Below are positions 47,733 to 57,552 of a stretch of DNA of 64,000 nt, in pieces. The first letter of the stretch is position 1, and each line of letters opens with the position of its first letter. The stretch lies in the NCBI GenBank assembly GCA_001724855.1, contig MEED01000001.1, positions 62,001-126,000 on the forward strand. Reading direction: 5' to 3'. The position numbers and the translations under genes were made by a program. The stretch is from Lautropia sp. SCN 69-89 (GTDB taxonomy: Bacteria; Pseudomonadota; Gammaproteobacteria; Burkholderiales; Burkholderiaceae_E). Below the pieces are notes generated by a model that worked only from the letters and a program-made list of their open reading frames with translations, did no database searches and had not been told where the DNA came from.

Positions 47733-50495
47733 ATGCGTACCGACCAACCCGTCACGATCCGACGCGTCGACTATACCCCGCCCGCCTTTCTGGTGGACGA
47801 CGTCCGGCTCGAATTCGACCTCGATCCGGACGACACGGTCGTTCGCGCCACGCTGCGCCTGCGGCGCAACCCGGCCCACCGCAGCGCCGACGGCAAGCCG
47901 GCCCCGCTCGTGCTGAACGGCGAGCACCTTTCGCTGGTTGACCTGCGCATCGAGGGCAGGGCACTCGCAGCGGACGAATTCGCGATCGAGGGCGACACGC
48001 TGTCGGTGCCTGCGGCGCCCGAGCGCTTCGAGCTCGTGACGGTATCGCGCATCGCACCGGCCGCGAACACCTCGCTGAGCGGCCTGTACGTCTCGAACGA
48101 CAATTTCTTCACCCAGTGCGAGGCCGAGGGCTTCCGCCGCATCACCTGGTTTCCTGACCGCCCCGACGTGATGGCCCGCTACACGGTCACGCTGCGCGCG
48201 CCGCGCGAGCGCTGCCCGGTGCTGCTGTCGAACGGCAACCTCGTGGCCAGCGGCGACTGCGAAGCCGCCGGCCCCGACGGGGCCGATCGCCGCGGCTGGC
48301 ACTGGGCCACCTGGCAAGACCCCTTCCCGAAACCGAGCTACCTGTTCGCGGTGGTCGCCGGCAAACTGGTGGCCACCGAGCGCCGGCTGCGCACGCGCTC
48401 CGGGCGCGAAGTGCTGCTGCAGGTCTGGGTCGAGCCGGGCAACGAGGATCGCACCGATCACGCGATGGAGTCGCTGGTGCGCGCGATTCGCTGGGACGAA
48501 GAACGTTTCGGCCTCGAGCTCGACCTCGATCGCTTCATGATCGTCGCGGTGGGTGACTTCAACATGGGGGCGATGGAGAACAAGGGGCTGAACATCTTCA
48601 ACACGAAGTACGTGTTCGCCAATCCGCGCATCGCCGCCGACCAGGACTTCGCCGCGATCGAGTCGGTGGTCGGCCACGAGTATTTCCACAACTGGACCGG
48701 CAACCGCGTGACCTGCCGCGACTGGTTCCAGCTCACGCTGAAGGAAGGCCTCACCGTCTTTCGCGACCAGGAATTCTCGGCCGACATGCTGGCTGCGCGC
48801 AGCCCCACCCCGGCTGCGGCTACGAGCGCGCGCGCGGTCAAGCGCATCGAGGACGTGCGCGTGCTGCGGGCCGCGCAGTTCCCGGAAGATGCCGGCCCGA
48901 TGGCGCACCCGATCCGCCCCGACAGCTACCAGGAGATCAACAACTTCTACACCGTCACGGTGTACGAGAAGGGCGCCGAAGTCATCCGCATGCTGCAGAC
49001 GCTGGTCGGTCGCGACGGCTTCCGGCGCGGCATGGATCTGTACTTCGACCGGCACGACGGCCAGGCGGTCACCTGCGACGACTTCGTTGCGGCGATTGCC
49101 GACGCCAACGGCGTCGCCCTTGGCCAGTTCCGGCGCTGGTATTCACAAGCCGGAACACCCCGATTGCGCGCCAGCGGCCGCCACGACGCGCAGGCGAACC
49201 GCTACCTGCTCGCGATCGAGCAGTCGTGCGCACCCTCGCCCGGCCAGCCGGAGAAGGCACCGTTCCACGTTCCGCTCGCGCTCGGCCTGGTCGGCCCCGA
49301 CGGCCGCGACTGCGAACTGCGCGTCTTCGAGGAACGCGACGGCGCGCTGCGCCCCGCTGCGGCCCGCACCGAGGCGGGCGCGCCCGGCCGCACCGCGGTG
49401 CTCGACGTCACCGGGCCACGGCACCTGTTCGTCTTCGAAGGCATCGAGGCCGCGCCGATTCCTTCGCTCGCGCGCAACTTCTCGGCGCCGGTGACGGTCG
49501 AGTTCGACTACGACGATGCGCAGCTCGCCTTCCTCGCCGCGCACGACAGCGATCCGTTCAACCGCTGGGAGGCCGCGCAGCGGCTGGCGATCGACGCGGT
49601 ACTCGCAATCGTCGGCGGCGCCGACGCAGCCGGACGCTGCGCGCCGCTGGCGGCCGTCCTCGGACGGCTGCTCGAAGACGAATCGCTCGACCCGGCCTTT
49701 CGCGACCAGCTGTTCGTGTTGCCGTCCGAGGGATTCATCGCCGAGCAGCTCGCGGTGGTCGACCCGGTGGCGCTGCGCGACGCGCGCAATGCGCTGCGCC
49801 GCTGCGTGGCCGGGACGCTCGCGAGACGCTGGGCGCCTGCATACGAAGCGCTGTGCGACACGGGCCCGTGGTCGCCCGAGCCGGCCGCCGCAGGCCGGCG
49901 CGCGCTGAAAAACACCGTGCTCGCCTGGTGGGTCGAGACGCAGGCGCCCGAGGCGATCACCGCAGCGGCCGCGCAATTCGAGCGCGCCGACAACATGACC
50001 GACCGCGCGGGCGCGCTGCACGCGCTGCTGCGCACCCCGGCGCGCGCGCGCGAGATCGCCCTCGCACGCTTCGGACGCGACTTCGCCGACGAACCGCTGG
50101 TGCTCGACAAGTGGTTCTCGATGCAGGCGACGATGCATCGGCACGCCGGCGATCCGCCGGTGCTGGGGCGCGTGCGCGCGCTGCTCGGGCATCCCGCCTT
50201 CTCGGCGCGCAACCCGAACCGGGTGCGCGCGCTGGTGGGCAGCTTCTGCAACGGCAATCTCGCCGAGTTCCACGCCGCCGACGGCTCGGGCTATGCGTTC
50301 TGGTGCGAGCAGGTGCTGGCGGTCGACGCGATCAACCCGCAGGTGGCCGCGCGGCTGGCGCGCGCGCTCGACCGCTGGCGCAAGTTCACGCCCGACCGGC
50401 AGGCGGCGATGCGCGCAGTGCTCGAAGAGGTCGCCGCGCACGAGTCGCTGTCGGCCGACGTGCGCGAGATCGTCGGCAAGGCGCTCGCATCCTGA
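47733..50495 (+). CDS. pepN: Aminopeptidase N (M1 family)
   Basis: 920 aa from ATG 47733. Substrate-binding GAMEN motif in [14 protein letters not shown], zinc motif HEYFH with His315, Glu316 and His319, and the third zinc ligand Glu338 in LTLKEG. It is the gamma/betaproteobacterial PepN type, with C-terminal armadillo-like domain (residues 530-920). Cytoplasmic, removes N-terminal residues from peptides. It is followed after 23 nt by fbp, which begins downstream of an AGGAGAAC RBS. Confidence 0.96.
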   Translation: MRTDQPVTIRRVDYTPPAFLVDDVRLEFDLDPDDTVVRATLRLRRNPAHRSADGKPAPLVLNGEHLSLVDLRIEGRALAADEFAIEGDTLSVPAAPERFELVTVSRIAPAANTSLSGLYVSNDNFFTQCEAEGFRRITWFPDRPDVMARYTVTLRAPRERCPVLLSNGNLVASGDCEAAGPDGADRRGWHWATWQDPFPKPSYLFAVVAGKLVATERRLRTRSGREVLLQVWVEPGNEDRTDHAMESLVRAIRWDEERFGLELDLDRFMIVAVGDFNMGAMENKGLNIFNTKYVFANPRIAADQDFAAIESVVGHEYFHNWTGNRVTCRDWFQLTLKEGLTVFRDQEFSADMLAARSPTPAAATSARAVKRIEDVRVLRAAQFPEDAGPMAHPIRPDSYQEINNFYTVTVYEKGAEVIRMLQTLVGRDGFRRGMDLYFDRHDGQAVTCDDFVAAIADANGVALGQFRRWYSQAGTPRLRASGRHDAQANRYLLAIEQSCAPSPGQPEKAPFHVPLALGLVGPDGRDCELRVFEERDGALRPAAARTEAGAPGRTAVLDVTGPRHLFVFEGIEAAPIPSLARNFSAPVTVEFDYDDAQLAFLAAHDSDPFNRWEAAQRLAIDAVLAIVGGADAAGRCAPLAAVLGRLLEDESLDPAFRDQLFVLPSEGFIAEQLAVVDPVALRDARNALRRCVAGTLARRWAPAYEALCDTGPWSPEPAAAGRRALKNTVLAWWVETQAPEAITAAAAQFERADNMTDRAGALHALLRTPARAREIALARFGRDFADEPLVLDKWFSMQATMHRHAGDPPVLGRVRALLGHPAFSARNPNRVRALVGSFCNGNLAEFHAADGSGYAFWCEQVLAVDAINPQVAARLARALDRWRKFTPDRQAAMRAVLEEVAAHESLSADVREIVGKALAS

Positions 50496-50518
50496 ATCCC
50501 CGCAAACAGGAGAACGCC

Positions 50519-51529
50519 ATGGCACCCCGCATCAGCCTCACGCAATACCTGGTCGAGAAGCAGCGCGAAAAGGGGCTCATTCCCGCCGAACTGCGCCTGC
50601 TGCTGGAGGTCGTCGCGCGCGCCTGCAAGCGCATCGGCTACGCGGTCTCGCGCGGCGCGATCGACGGCGTGCTCGGCGAGGCCGGCTCGTCGAACGTTCA
50701 GGGCGAGGCGCAGAAGAAGCTCGACGTGATTGCGAACGAGGCGCTGCTCGAGGCCAACGAATGGGGCGGCAACCTCGCCGCGATGGCTTCCGAGGAAATG
50801 GACCATCCGTACACGATCCCGCACCGCTACCCGAAGGGCGAGTTCCTGCTGCTGTTCGATCCGCTCGACGGCTCCTCGAACATCGACGTCAACGTCTCGA
50901 TCGGCACGATCTTCTCGGTGCTGCGGCTTCCCGAAGGCGTGAAGGAGCCCGGCGAGGAGCACTTCCTGCAGCCCGGCACGAAGCAGGTGGCAGCCGGCTA
51001 CGCGGTCTACGGGCCGTCGACGCTGCTGGTGCTCACCGTCGGCGACGGCGTGGCCTGTTTCACGCTCGACAAGGAGATCGGCAGCTGGTGGCTCACCGTG
51101 CCGCGGATGCTCGTCCCCGAGCAGACGCGCGAGTTCGCGATCAACGCTTCGAACGCGCGCCACTGGGAGGCGCCGGTCAAGCGCTATGTCGACGAACTGC
51201 TCGCCGGACGCGAAGGCCCTCGCGGCATCGACTTCAACATGCGCTGGGTCGCATCGATGGTGGCCGACGTGCATCGCATCCTGTGCCGCGGCGGCATCTT
51301 CATGTACCCGCGCGACTACCGCGAACCCGACAAGCCCGGCAAGCTGCGGCTGTTGTACGAGGCCAATCCGATGTCGTTCCTGGTCGAGCAGGCCGGCGGC
51401 GCGGCGACCAACGGCCACCAGCGGATCATGGAGATCGTGCCGGCGAAACTGCACGAACGCGTCGCGGTGATTCTCGGCTCGAAGGCCGAAGTCGAACGCG
51501 TCACCACGTACCACCGCGCGCCTGCCTGA
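50519..51529 (+). CDS. fbp: Class I fructose-1,6-bisphosphatase
   Basis: 336 aa, standard length. Metal and substrate motifs: [50 protein letters not shown], and the sugar-site region [20 protein letters not shown]. Hydrolyses fructose-1,6-bisphosphate to fructose-6-phosphate and Pi in gluconeogenesis. The pepN-fbp pair is a common arrangement in Burkholderiales and related betaproteobacteria. Confidence 0.96.
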   Translation: MAPRISLTQYLVEKQREKGLIPAELRLLLEVVARACKRIGYAVSRGAIDGVLGEAGSSNVQGEAQKKLDVIANEALLEANEWGGNLAAMASEEMDHPYTIPHRYPKGEFLLLFDPLDGSSNIDVNVSIGTIFSVLRLPEGVKEPGEEHFLQPGTKQVAAGYAVYGPSTLLVLTVGDGVACFTLDKEIGSWWLTVPRMLVPEQTREFAINASNARHWEAPVKRYVDELLAGREGPRGIDFNMRWVASMVADVHRILCRGGIFMYPRDYREPDKPGKLRLLYEANPMSFLVEQAGGAATNGHQRIMEIVPAKLHERVAVILGSKAEVERVTTYHRAPA

Positions 51530-51603
51530 GCGCCTGCCTGAGCGCCCCCCGGCTTGCCGCCGACTGACGCGACGCGCGAACGGCGGAAGGCACAGCGCAG
51601 GTG

Positions 51604-54345
51604 TCAGTCGATCGGCCGCCAGACGCGCTTGAGTGCCGGGTCGTCCTCGTCGGTCTCGATGCGAAACCCCAGTGCGCGCATCAGCCCGATCATCGGCGCG
51701 TTGATCGCGAGCACGTAGCCGTCCATGCGCTTCAGGCCCTTGTCGCGCGCCGCGTCGACGATCGATACCATCAGCGTCGTGCCCAGCCCCTGCCCGTGGA
51801 AGCGGTCGGCGATCGCGATCGCGAATTCGCAGGTCTCGCGGTCGGGATTGAGCAGGTAGCGCACGACGCCGATGATCGTCTCGTCGCCGTCCTCGGCCTG
51901 TGGATCGTCGGGACCGATGGTGGCCACCAGCGCCAGCTCGCGGTCGTAGTCGATCTGGGTATAGCGCGCGAGCATCTGCGGCGTGAGCTCGGTGAGCGTC
52001 GAAATGAAGCGGAAATAGCGCGACTGCTCCGACAGCCCGCGCACGAAGCGCTGCAGCCGCCCGCCGTCCTCGGCGCGGATCGGCCGGATCGTGTACCAGC
52101 GGCCGTCGCGCAACGCGCGCTCGCCCACCATGTGGGCCGGGTACGGCATGATCGCCATGTGCCCGTGACGCGGGCCGATCGCGGCGTGGCCGGGCAGCCA
52201 GGCGCGCGGCGTCTCGCGGTCGACCACCACCCGGCCGTCGACCGCCACCACGTCGCCGCCTTCGGCGATGATCGGATTGATGTCCATCTCCGCGATCTGC
52301 GGAAGCTCGCACACCATCTCGGACACCCGCACCAGCACCCGGACCAGCGCCTCGACATCGATCGGCGGGGCACCGCGGAATTCGCCCAGCGTCTGCGCGA
52401 CGCGGGTGCGCGCGATCATGCTGCGCGCGAGGAAATCGTTCAGCGGCGGGAGTTCGAGCGTGGTGTCGCGCACCACTTCCACCCGCGTGCCGCCGGTGCC
52501 GAAAGCGATCACCGGACCGAACAGAGGATCGCGGAAGACGCCCACGTAGAGCTCGCGCCCGTGACGGCCGGATTTCATCGCCTGCAGCGTCACGCCGTCC
52601 AGCCGGGCCTCGGGCCGCGCAGCGCGCACCGCATCGATGATCGCCGCGTACTGGCTTCTCGCTTCCCCGGCGTTGCGCACGTTCAGCATCACGCCGCCGA
52701 CGTCGCTCTTGTGCACGACGTCGGCCGAGCTGATCTTCATCGCCACCGGAAAACCGGTCTGCGCCGCAAGCGCCGCCGCCTCGTCCGCGTCGCGCGCCAG
52801 CACGGTGCGGTTCACCGGCACGTGGAACGCCGCCAGCAACGCCTTCGACTCGGTTTCAGTCAGCGCTTCGCGCCCGGCGGCGAGGGCTTCGTCGATCACC
52901 CGATGCGCCGTTTCGAGGTCGGGTGGCTCCATCCCCGACAGCGAGGTCGGCACCTGCTGCAGCAGCAACTGGTTCTGGTAGAAGGTGGCGACGGTCGAGA
53001 ACGCGTCGACCGCGGCCTCCGGCGTGCGAAACACCGGCACGCCGGCCGCATCCAGGCGCGCGCGCAGCGCGCGTGTGGAGCTGTCGCCCAGCCAGCAGGC
53101 GAACAGCGGCTTGACCAGCGTGCGCGCGATCGCCGCGACGCGATCGGTGATCGCCTCGGCCTGCACGCCGGCGTACGGAGTCATCATCGCCAGCATCGCG
53201 TCGCACTCGGGATCGTAGGCGATCGTCTCGATCGCCGCCGCGTAGGCTTCCGCATCGGCCGCCATGCCGAGGTTCAGCGGGTTGACGATCTCGACGCCCG
53301 GCAGCGCATCGCCCAGCCGGCGCTGCGTCGGCGGCGTGAACGGCGACAGGCGGATGCCCTGGAAGAATGCCTGGTCGGCCGCGAGCACCGCCGGGCCGTT
53401 GCCGTTCGAGACGACCGTGAGCCGCTTGCCGATCGGCCAGTTGCGCGATGCGAGGTAGCGCACCGCGGTGAACAGTTGCGTGAACAGGCGCACCTGCACC
53501 ACGCCCGCGCGGCGCAGCGCTGCGGTGTAGACCGCGTCGCCGGCGACGATCGCGCCCGAATGCGTGCGCGCGCCAGGCCGCGCCGAGTGGTCGCGCCCAC
53601 CCTTGAGCACCACCACCGGCTTCACGGTGGCCAACGCGCGCAGCGCGCTCATGAAGCTGCGCGAATCGCGCACCGCTTCGAGATAGACGACCACTGCGCG
53701 CGTCGCCGTGTCGCTGGCAAGGAAGTCGAGCACCTGCGCGACGTCGATGTCGGCCTCGGCGCCCAGCGAGACGGCCAGCGAGAAGCCGATCGTGCTGCCT
53801 CCCGCCCAGTCGAGCACGGCCGCGTTCAGGACTCCCGACTGCGACACCAGCGCGACGTTGCCCGCCGGCGGCATTTCGCCCATGCGGCCGGCATTCAGCC
53901 CGCGCGAAGGCCGCACGAAACCCATCGTCGCCGGACCGAGCAGGCGGATGCGCGCCTCGCGCGCAATCGCCGCAAGCTCGCGCGAGCGTTCGGGCGTCGC
54001 GTGCGGCGACAGCAGCACCGCGCCGCGCACGCGCAACGCGGCAGCCGCGCGCAGCGCCTGCACCTCGCGCTCGGCGCCCACCGCGATCAGCGCCAGGTCG
54101 CAGCAGGGCAGCGCGTCCCCGGGGCCGCTGGCCGCCTGTCGACTCTCGGCGCCCACGGCGCCCTGCGTGCCGTAGAGGTTCGCCCCGCCGGTGCTTTCGC
54201 CCAGCACCACACGCCGCGCCTGCACCTTCGCCTCGCCCAGTTGCCGCGCCAGCTCGTCGATCCAGCCGGGCAACTCGCCGGACTCGACCAGCAGCACGAC
54301 CGTCGCCGGATCGAACAGTGCGGCCAGTTCGTGCAGGTGCTGCAT
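51604..54345 (-). CDS. Pat-type protein acetyltransferase: acyl-CoA synthetase-like plus GNAT
   Basis: 913 aa. Residues about 90-450 are the CoA-binding and ligase-like part (LLGPATMGFVRPSRGLNAG, VALVSQSGVLNAAVLDWA, GVGAD-like GAEADIDVAQVLDFLASDTATRAVVVYLEAVRD), residues about 500-720 the ATP-grasp domain (ARDADEAAALAAQTGFPVAMKISSADVVHKSDVGGVMLNV), and residues about 760-905 a GNAT domain (YTIRPIRAEDGGRLQRFVRGLSEQSRYFRFIS...IADRFHGQGLGTTLM). This matches Pat/YfiQ (Kim-type) lysine acetyltransferases that modify acyl-CoA synthetases and other enzymes. It lies 15 nt downstream of an HDAC-family gene. Confidence 0.88.
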   Translation of the reverse strand: MQHLHELAALFDPATVVLLVESGELPGWIDELARQLGEAKVQARRVVLGESTGGANLYGTQGAVGAESRQAASGPGDALPCCDLALIAVGAEREVQALRAAAALRVRGAVLLSPHATPERSRELAAIAREARIRLLGPATMGFVRPSRGLNAGRMGEMPPAGNVALVSQSGVLNAAVLDWAGGSTIGFSLAVSLGAEADIDVAQVLDFLASDTATRAVVVYLEAVRDSRSFMSALRALATVKPVVVLKGGRDHSARPGARTHSGAIVAGDAVYTAALRRAGVVQVRLFTQLFTAVRYLASRNWPIGKRLTVVSNGNGPAVLAADQAFFQGIRLSPFTPPTQRRLGDALPGVEIVNPLNLGMAADAEAYAAAIETIAYDPECDAMLAMMTPYAGVQAEAITDRVAAIARTLVKPLFACWLGDSSTRALRARLDAAGVPVFRTPEAAVDAFSTVATFYQNQLLLQQVPTSLSGMEPPDLETAHRVIDEALAAGREALTETESKALLAAFHVPVNRTVLARDADEAAALAAQTGFPVAMKISSADVVHKSDVGGVMLNVRNAGEARSQYAAIIDAVRAARPEARLDGVTLQAMKSGRHGRELYVGVFRDPLFGPVIAFGTGGTRVEVVRDTTLELPPLNDFLARSMIARTRVAQTLGEFRGAPPIDVEALVRVLVRVSEMVCELPQIAEMDINPIIAEGGDVVAVDGRVVVDRETPRAWLPGHAAIGPRHGHMAIMPYPAHMVGERALRDGRWYTIRPIRAEDGGRLQRFVRGLSEQSRYFRFISTLTELTPQMLARYTQIDYDRELALVATIGPDDPQAEDGDETIIGVVRYLLNPDRETCEFAIAIADRFHGQGLGTTLMVSIVDAARDKGLKRMDGYVLAINAPMIGLMRALGFRIETDEDDPALKRVWRPID

Positions 54346-54360
54346 CGCCGGGCCCGCGCG

Positions 54361-55287
54361 TCAGTCGAGGCCGAGCAACGCCCGCAGGTGCAGTTCGACG
54401 CAGCGCGCCAGCGCGGCGATGTGGTAACCGCCTTCCAGCGTCGAAACGATCCGCCCATCGCAGGCCTCGTCGGCGAAGCGGACGATCTCGCGGCTCACCC
54501 ACGCATAGTCTTCGTCGCGCCAGCCGAGCTGGCTCATGTCGTCCTCGCGGTGCGCGTCGAAGCCGGCGGAGATGAACAGCATCTGCGGCCGGAAGTCGCG
54601 CAGCGCCGGCAGCCAGCGCTCGCTCACCGCGGCGCGCAGCGCCGCGCCGTCGCTGTAGGGCGGCAGCCCGACGTTGCACATGTTGGGCCCGCGCGCCTCT
54701 TCCCCATTGAACGGATAGAGCCGCGTCTGGAACGTCGACACCATCAGCACCTGCTCGTCGCCGGCCAGGATCTCCTCGCTGCCGTTGCCGTGGTGAACGT
54801 CGAAATCGATCAGCGCCACGCGCTCGAGGCCGAGCACCTGGGTCGCATGGCGGATGCCGACCGCCACGTTGTTGAAGAAACAGAAGCCCATCGCCTGGTC
54901 GCTCGTGGCGTGATGGCCGGGCGGACGTACCGCGCAGAACGCGCGTCGGTAGTCGCCACGCGCGACGAGTTCGGTTGCGAGGACCAGCGCGCCGGCCGCA
55001 TGCAGCGCCGCGGTCCAGGTGTACGGATTCATCGCCGTGTCGGGATCGAGGCTCAGGTAGCCCTCGGCCGGCGACGCCCCCCGCATCTCGTAGTAGTGGC
55101 GCATGTCGTGTGCACGGTCGATCTGTTCGGGCGTGGCCGCCGGCGCCTCGATCGTGTCCATCATGTCGAGGATCCCGCGCAACAGCAGACGATCGGAAAT
55201 CGCCGCCAGCCGATCGGGGCACTCCGGATGATGCGGGCCCATCTCGTGGCGCATGAAGCTCGGATGGGTGATGTAGGCTGCCTTCAC
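54361..55287 (-). CDS. HDAC/acetylpolyamine-amidohydrolase family deacetylase
   Basis: 308 aa from GTG 55287, which has a strong GGAGGAG upstream. Zinc-binding and charge-relay residues: VRPPGHHATSDQAMGFCFFNNVAVGIRHA (the two adjacent His), ALIDFDVHHGNGSEEIL (D-V-H), and ISAGFDAHREDDMSQL (second Asp). Catalytic Tyr is in LEGGYHI near the C-terminus. Removes acetyl from acetyl-lysine or acetylpolyamines. Paired with the adjacent Pat-like acetyltransferase, which suggests an acyl-on/acyl-off module. Confidence 0.9.
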   Translation of the reverse strand: MKAAYITHPSFMRHEMGPHHPECPDRLAAISDRLLLRGILDMMDTIEAPAATPEQIDRAHDMRHYYEMRGASPAEGYLSLDPDTAMNPYTWTAALHAAGALVLATELVARGDYRRAFCAVRPPGHHATSDQAMGFCFFNNVAVGIRHATQVLGLERVALIDFDVHHGNGSEEILAGDEQVLMVSTFQTRLYPFNGEEARGPNMCNVGLPPYSDGAALRAAVSERWLPALRDFRPQMLFISAGFDAHREDDMSQLGWRDEDYAWVSREIVRFADEACDGRIVSTLEGGYHIAALARCVELHLRALLGLD

Positions 55288-55372
55288 GCTTTGCTCCTCC
55301 GGCGGACACTGTAGCGCACCGTTGGGCCGCCCGCTCGAGCAGCGATCGGACAGAAGACGGAGGGGAGAGGTG

Positions 55373-55475
55373 ATGAGCGACGTCGCGAACGATGCCGCCA
55401 CTGCGAACCCGCGTACCCGACTGTTCGGGCGACTGTCCAGCCTGGGGATCGCGATGGAGCGGGTGAAGGGAACAG
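55373..55475 (+). pseudogene. Possible truncated 5' end of a lost chromosomal gene
   Basis: A strong GGAGGGGAGAGG ribosome-binding site precedes ATG 55373, giving MSDVANDAATANPRTRLFGRLSSLGIAMERVKG. Homology-like composition stops near 55475 where the sequence turns AT-rich and enters a repeat-like hairpin; the open frame continues only because it runs antisense to the LysR gene. It may be the end of the ancestral locus cut by an insertion. I do not recognise its family. Confidence 0.3.
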
Positions 55476-55509
55476 CACCCACAACCCAACCGGTTGATCA
55501 ACAAAGAAT

Positions 55510-55533
55510 TTCTTGGGGTCAGCTCCCCAAGAA
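55510..55533. repeat. REP-like hairpin
   Basis: TTCTTGGGG-TCAGCT-CCCCAAGAA is a perfect 9-bp stem with a 6-nt loop. The GGGGTCAG/CCCC core resembles REP sequences of TnpA-REP elements seen in beta- and gammaproteobacteria. There is no U-tract, so it is not a typical terminator. Only one copy is seen in the window. Confidence 0.45.
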
Positions 55534-55630
55534 GGCCTCTATTCTGGACTCAATCAACGTGACGGACCAGATAAGTCCACCCAGAGCCGGAGACGGCTGC
55601 CAACAGCCAATGTACCTGGACCGATGCAGA

Positions 55631-56539
55631 TCAAGGAGCGTGCGCATCACCTTGCGGTTGGAACAACTCCCGGGCTCGCTGCACGAACCGCTTCGTCGGT
55701 TCCGAGGGCTCGCTCTGCCGGCGCAGCAGGTAGGTCGTCAGCGTGGGCGTGATGCCCGCCAGCGGGCGTATCGCAATGTCGGGCCGCTGCCAAGTCTGCA
55801 CCTGTGCGCCGATGGCAAAGCCGATACCATAACCGGCTCCCACCAGCGTGAGCATCACGCCAAGGCTCGTCACGTGGTCGGCCACCTTGGGCGTTATGGC
55901 TGCGCCGTCGAGCAGTGCCTGAATCTGGTCATGGCAGCCTGACGCCGCATCCGGGTGACACAGCACCAGCGGAAACTTCAAGGCGTCTTCCAACTTGACC
56001 TGTGCATACGCGAGCAGCGGATGGCGTGTCGGCACGATCACCGATAGCGGATCGCTCCAGGCAGGCTCGGCGCTCAGCCCTCCGTTGACCGCATCCGACA
56101 GGGCGAAGCCGACATCCAGCAGGTCGTCGTGCAGGCCCTTGAGCTGCCGCGAGAACGGCAGCTCAAAGACCCGAATCCCCAATTCAGGTTCTTCCTCGCG
56201 GCTGCGCGCCAGTAATGAGGCGATGCGTGGCTGGGCAAGGCTGTCGCAGATGGCGATGCGCAAATAGCTCTGGTAGCCCTGCGCTGCAGCCTTGGTAGCT
56301 TGAACCGCTTGGTCCACGGTTGCCAACACGCGCCGAGCTTCGCCCAGCAGCACTTGGCCGGCCCAAGTCAGCCGCGTCTGCCGGGCACTGCGGTCGAACA
56401 ATGAGACGCCCAGCAGACGTTCGAGGTCGCGCATTGCCCGCGATACGGGAGATTGCTCGATGCCGAGGCGGTCGGCCGCACGGGCGAGATGCAGCTCTTC
56501 TGCGACAGCGACGAAATAGCGGAGCAATCTAAGTGTCAA
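55631..56539 (-). CDS. LysR-family transcriptional regulator (probably acquired)
   Basis: 302 aa. N-terminal HTH: MTLRLLRYFVAVAEELHLARAADRLGIEQSPVSRAMRDLERLLGVSLFDRSARQTRLTWAG. Co-inducer domain starts near LRIAICDSLAQPRIASLLARSREEEPELGIRVFELPF, with GYGIGFAIGAQVQTW late. The visible codon use (more A/T at third positions) is unlike neighbours on the left, in keeping with horizontal transfer. No divergent target is intact: the next 200 bp downstream of its start hold the istB relic. Inducer unknown. Confidence 0.85.
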   Translation of the reverse strand: MTLRLLRYFVAVAEELHLARAADRLGIEQSPVSRAMRDLERLLGVSLFDRSARQTRLTWAGQVLLGEARRVLATVDQAVQATKAAAQGYQSYLRIAICDSLAQPRIASLLARSREEEPELGIRVFELPFSRQLKGLHDDLLDVGFALSDAVNGGLSAEPAWSDPLSVIVPTRHPLLAYAQVKLEDALKFPLVLCHPDAASGCHDQIQALLDGAAITPKVADHVTSLGVMLTLVGAGYGIGFAIGAQVQTWQRPDIAIRPLAGITPTLTTYLLRRQSEPSEPTKRFVQRARELFQPQGDAHAP

Positions 56540-56614
56540 GCGACATCCAGAACTGACGCCCCGACGACATCGAGTGCTGCCCCGCGGTTGATGATCAGTT
56601 GATCGTCGATGTCG

Positions 56615-56810
56615 TTAGCGCGCTGGCCTGTTGAACCAGGCCAGCGCGCCGTTCGTGCGCAGCCGGTAGCTGGCGCCGCGGATCGTGACGACGTGGCTGT
56701 GATGCAGCAGTCGATCGGGATCGCGGTAGCGATGTCGGCATCCTCGAACACGTCCCCCACTCGGTCACCGGGCGGTTGCCGGTCACCAGCATCCAGCCCC
56801 GCCGTTAGCA
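56615..56810 (-). pseudogene. istB: Remnant of IS21-family istB (3' end, frameshifted)
   Basis: Read on the minus strand, three frames together give MLVTGNRPVTEWG, VFEDADIATAI and LLHHSHVVTIRGASYRLRTNGALAWFNRPAR followed by TAA. This matches the C-terminus of the IS21 ATPase IstB (TGNRPVSEWG...VATAILDRLLHHSHVVTIRGxSYRLR). At least two small indels break it. No istA or terminal inverted repeat was found. It lies between the LysR gene and the outer-membrane-factor relic and presumably marks where an IS inserted and was deleted. Confidence 0.75.
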
Positions 56811-56814
56811 ACGG

Positions 56815-57423
56815 CTCACGAGCTGGAAGAACAAGTGCGATGGACTGCAAGGTGACGGCTTCACCCTCGAGGACCGGCGGCACTTCGACTCCGGTGATCG
56901 CTCGAAGGCTCACTTCCTGCGCCTGCACAAGCGCCTGTGCCTGCACAGCCCGGCCTCGGCCGCGAGGCGCTCGTCGCGCGCGAGGTCGCGGGCGGTTCGC
57001 GCGACAGCCAGCGCCCACCATCGCATGCACACTTCGCCCGCAAGCATCAGAAGCGACAGCGAGCGTTGCGCATGCACCTGTTCCTACAGACTTCGCGCTT
57101 CGGCGTGACGTGCCGCCCGCTGCCCCGGCAACCCATAGCGGAACGCCCAGCTCCATTTCCCGTTTCTGCGCGCCCTCGTCGCAATGGAAGCGGTCCGCCT
57201 GCGCCGAAAGACTCGCCGCGAGCTCACCGGGCGTGAGACAGTCGGGCAGGTCGATGCTAGCGAGCGCTTCGTCTTGGCGCACTTCAAGGGTCGAAGCGAG
57301 CAGGTTACGCAACCAAGCCTGCTCGATCGCGCCGGCAAGCGACTGCGCGCGAGCGCCCGGGGACCAAGCCACCAGCGAGAGCGTCAGCTCCAGGTTCGTT
57401 GCCGCCATTCGTGGAAATCGCAT
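56815..57423 (-). pseudogene. Degraded CzcC/CusC-type outer-membrane factor
   Basis: Starts at ATG 57423 (MRFPRMAATNLELTLSLVAW). Segments in different frames match heavy-metal RND outer-membrane factors: SLAGAIEQAWLRNLLASTLEVRQDEA, then after a 1-nt shift near 57133 LPGQRAARHAEARS, then RWWALAVARTARDLARDERLAAEA, and LRAITGVEVPPVLEGEA near 56870. Large pieces are missing. It is divergent from a metal-responsive two-component system, the usual place of czcC. Non-functional. Confidence 0.65.
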
Positions 57424-57468
57424 GGCGCGATGTTGGCCACGGGCAGCCGACAACGGCCTGACCGCAGT

Positions 57469-57484
57469 ATTACATCTTCGTAAT
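57469..57484. promoter_or_regulatory. Candidate CopR/CzcR 'cop box'
   Basis: ATTACATCTTCGTAAT, an inverted repeat close to the consensus ATTACA-N4-TGTAAT. It lies between the divergent outer-membrane-factor relic and the response regulator. A related 16-mer is at 63385-63400 by copA. Confidence 0.55.
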
Positions 57485-57552
57485 CACGCGCCGAACCCGT
57501 GCAGCAGGCTGCACAATTGGCTGCAATCGGGGAATCGGACCTGAGGGAGGAA

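Larger units (their letters stand above)
55288..55630. other. Intergenic boundary region
   Basis: 343 bp between the HDAC gene and the LysR gene. It contains the truncated start at 55373, the palindrome GTTGATCAAC at 55493-55502 and the REP-like hairpin at 55510-55533. The abrupt base-composition change makes it a candidate island edge. Confidence 0.45.

Noticed and set aside
51601-55314. A 1237-codon plus-strand open frame opposite the Pat and HDAC genes
   Set aside because: Its translation is His/Arg-rich without any domain and lies exactly antisense to two well-recognised genes.
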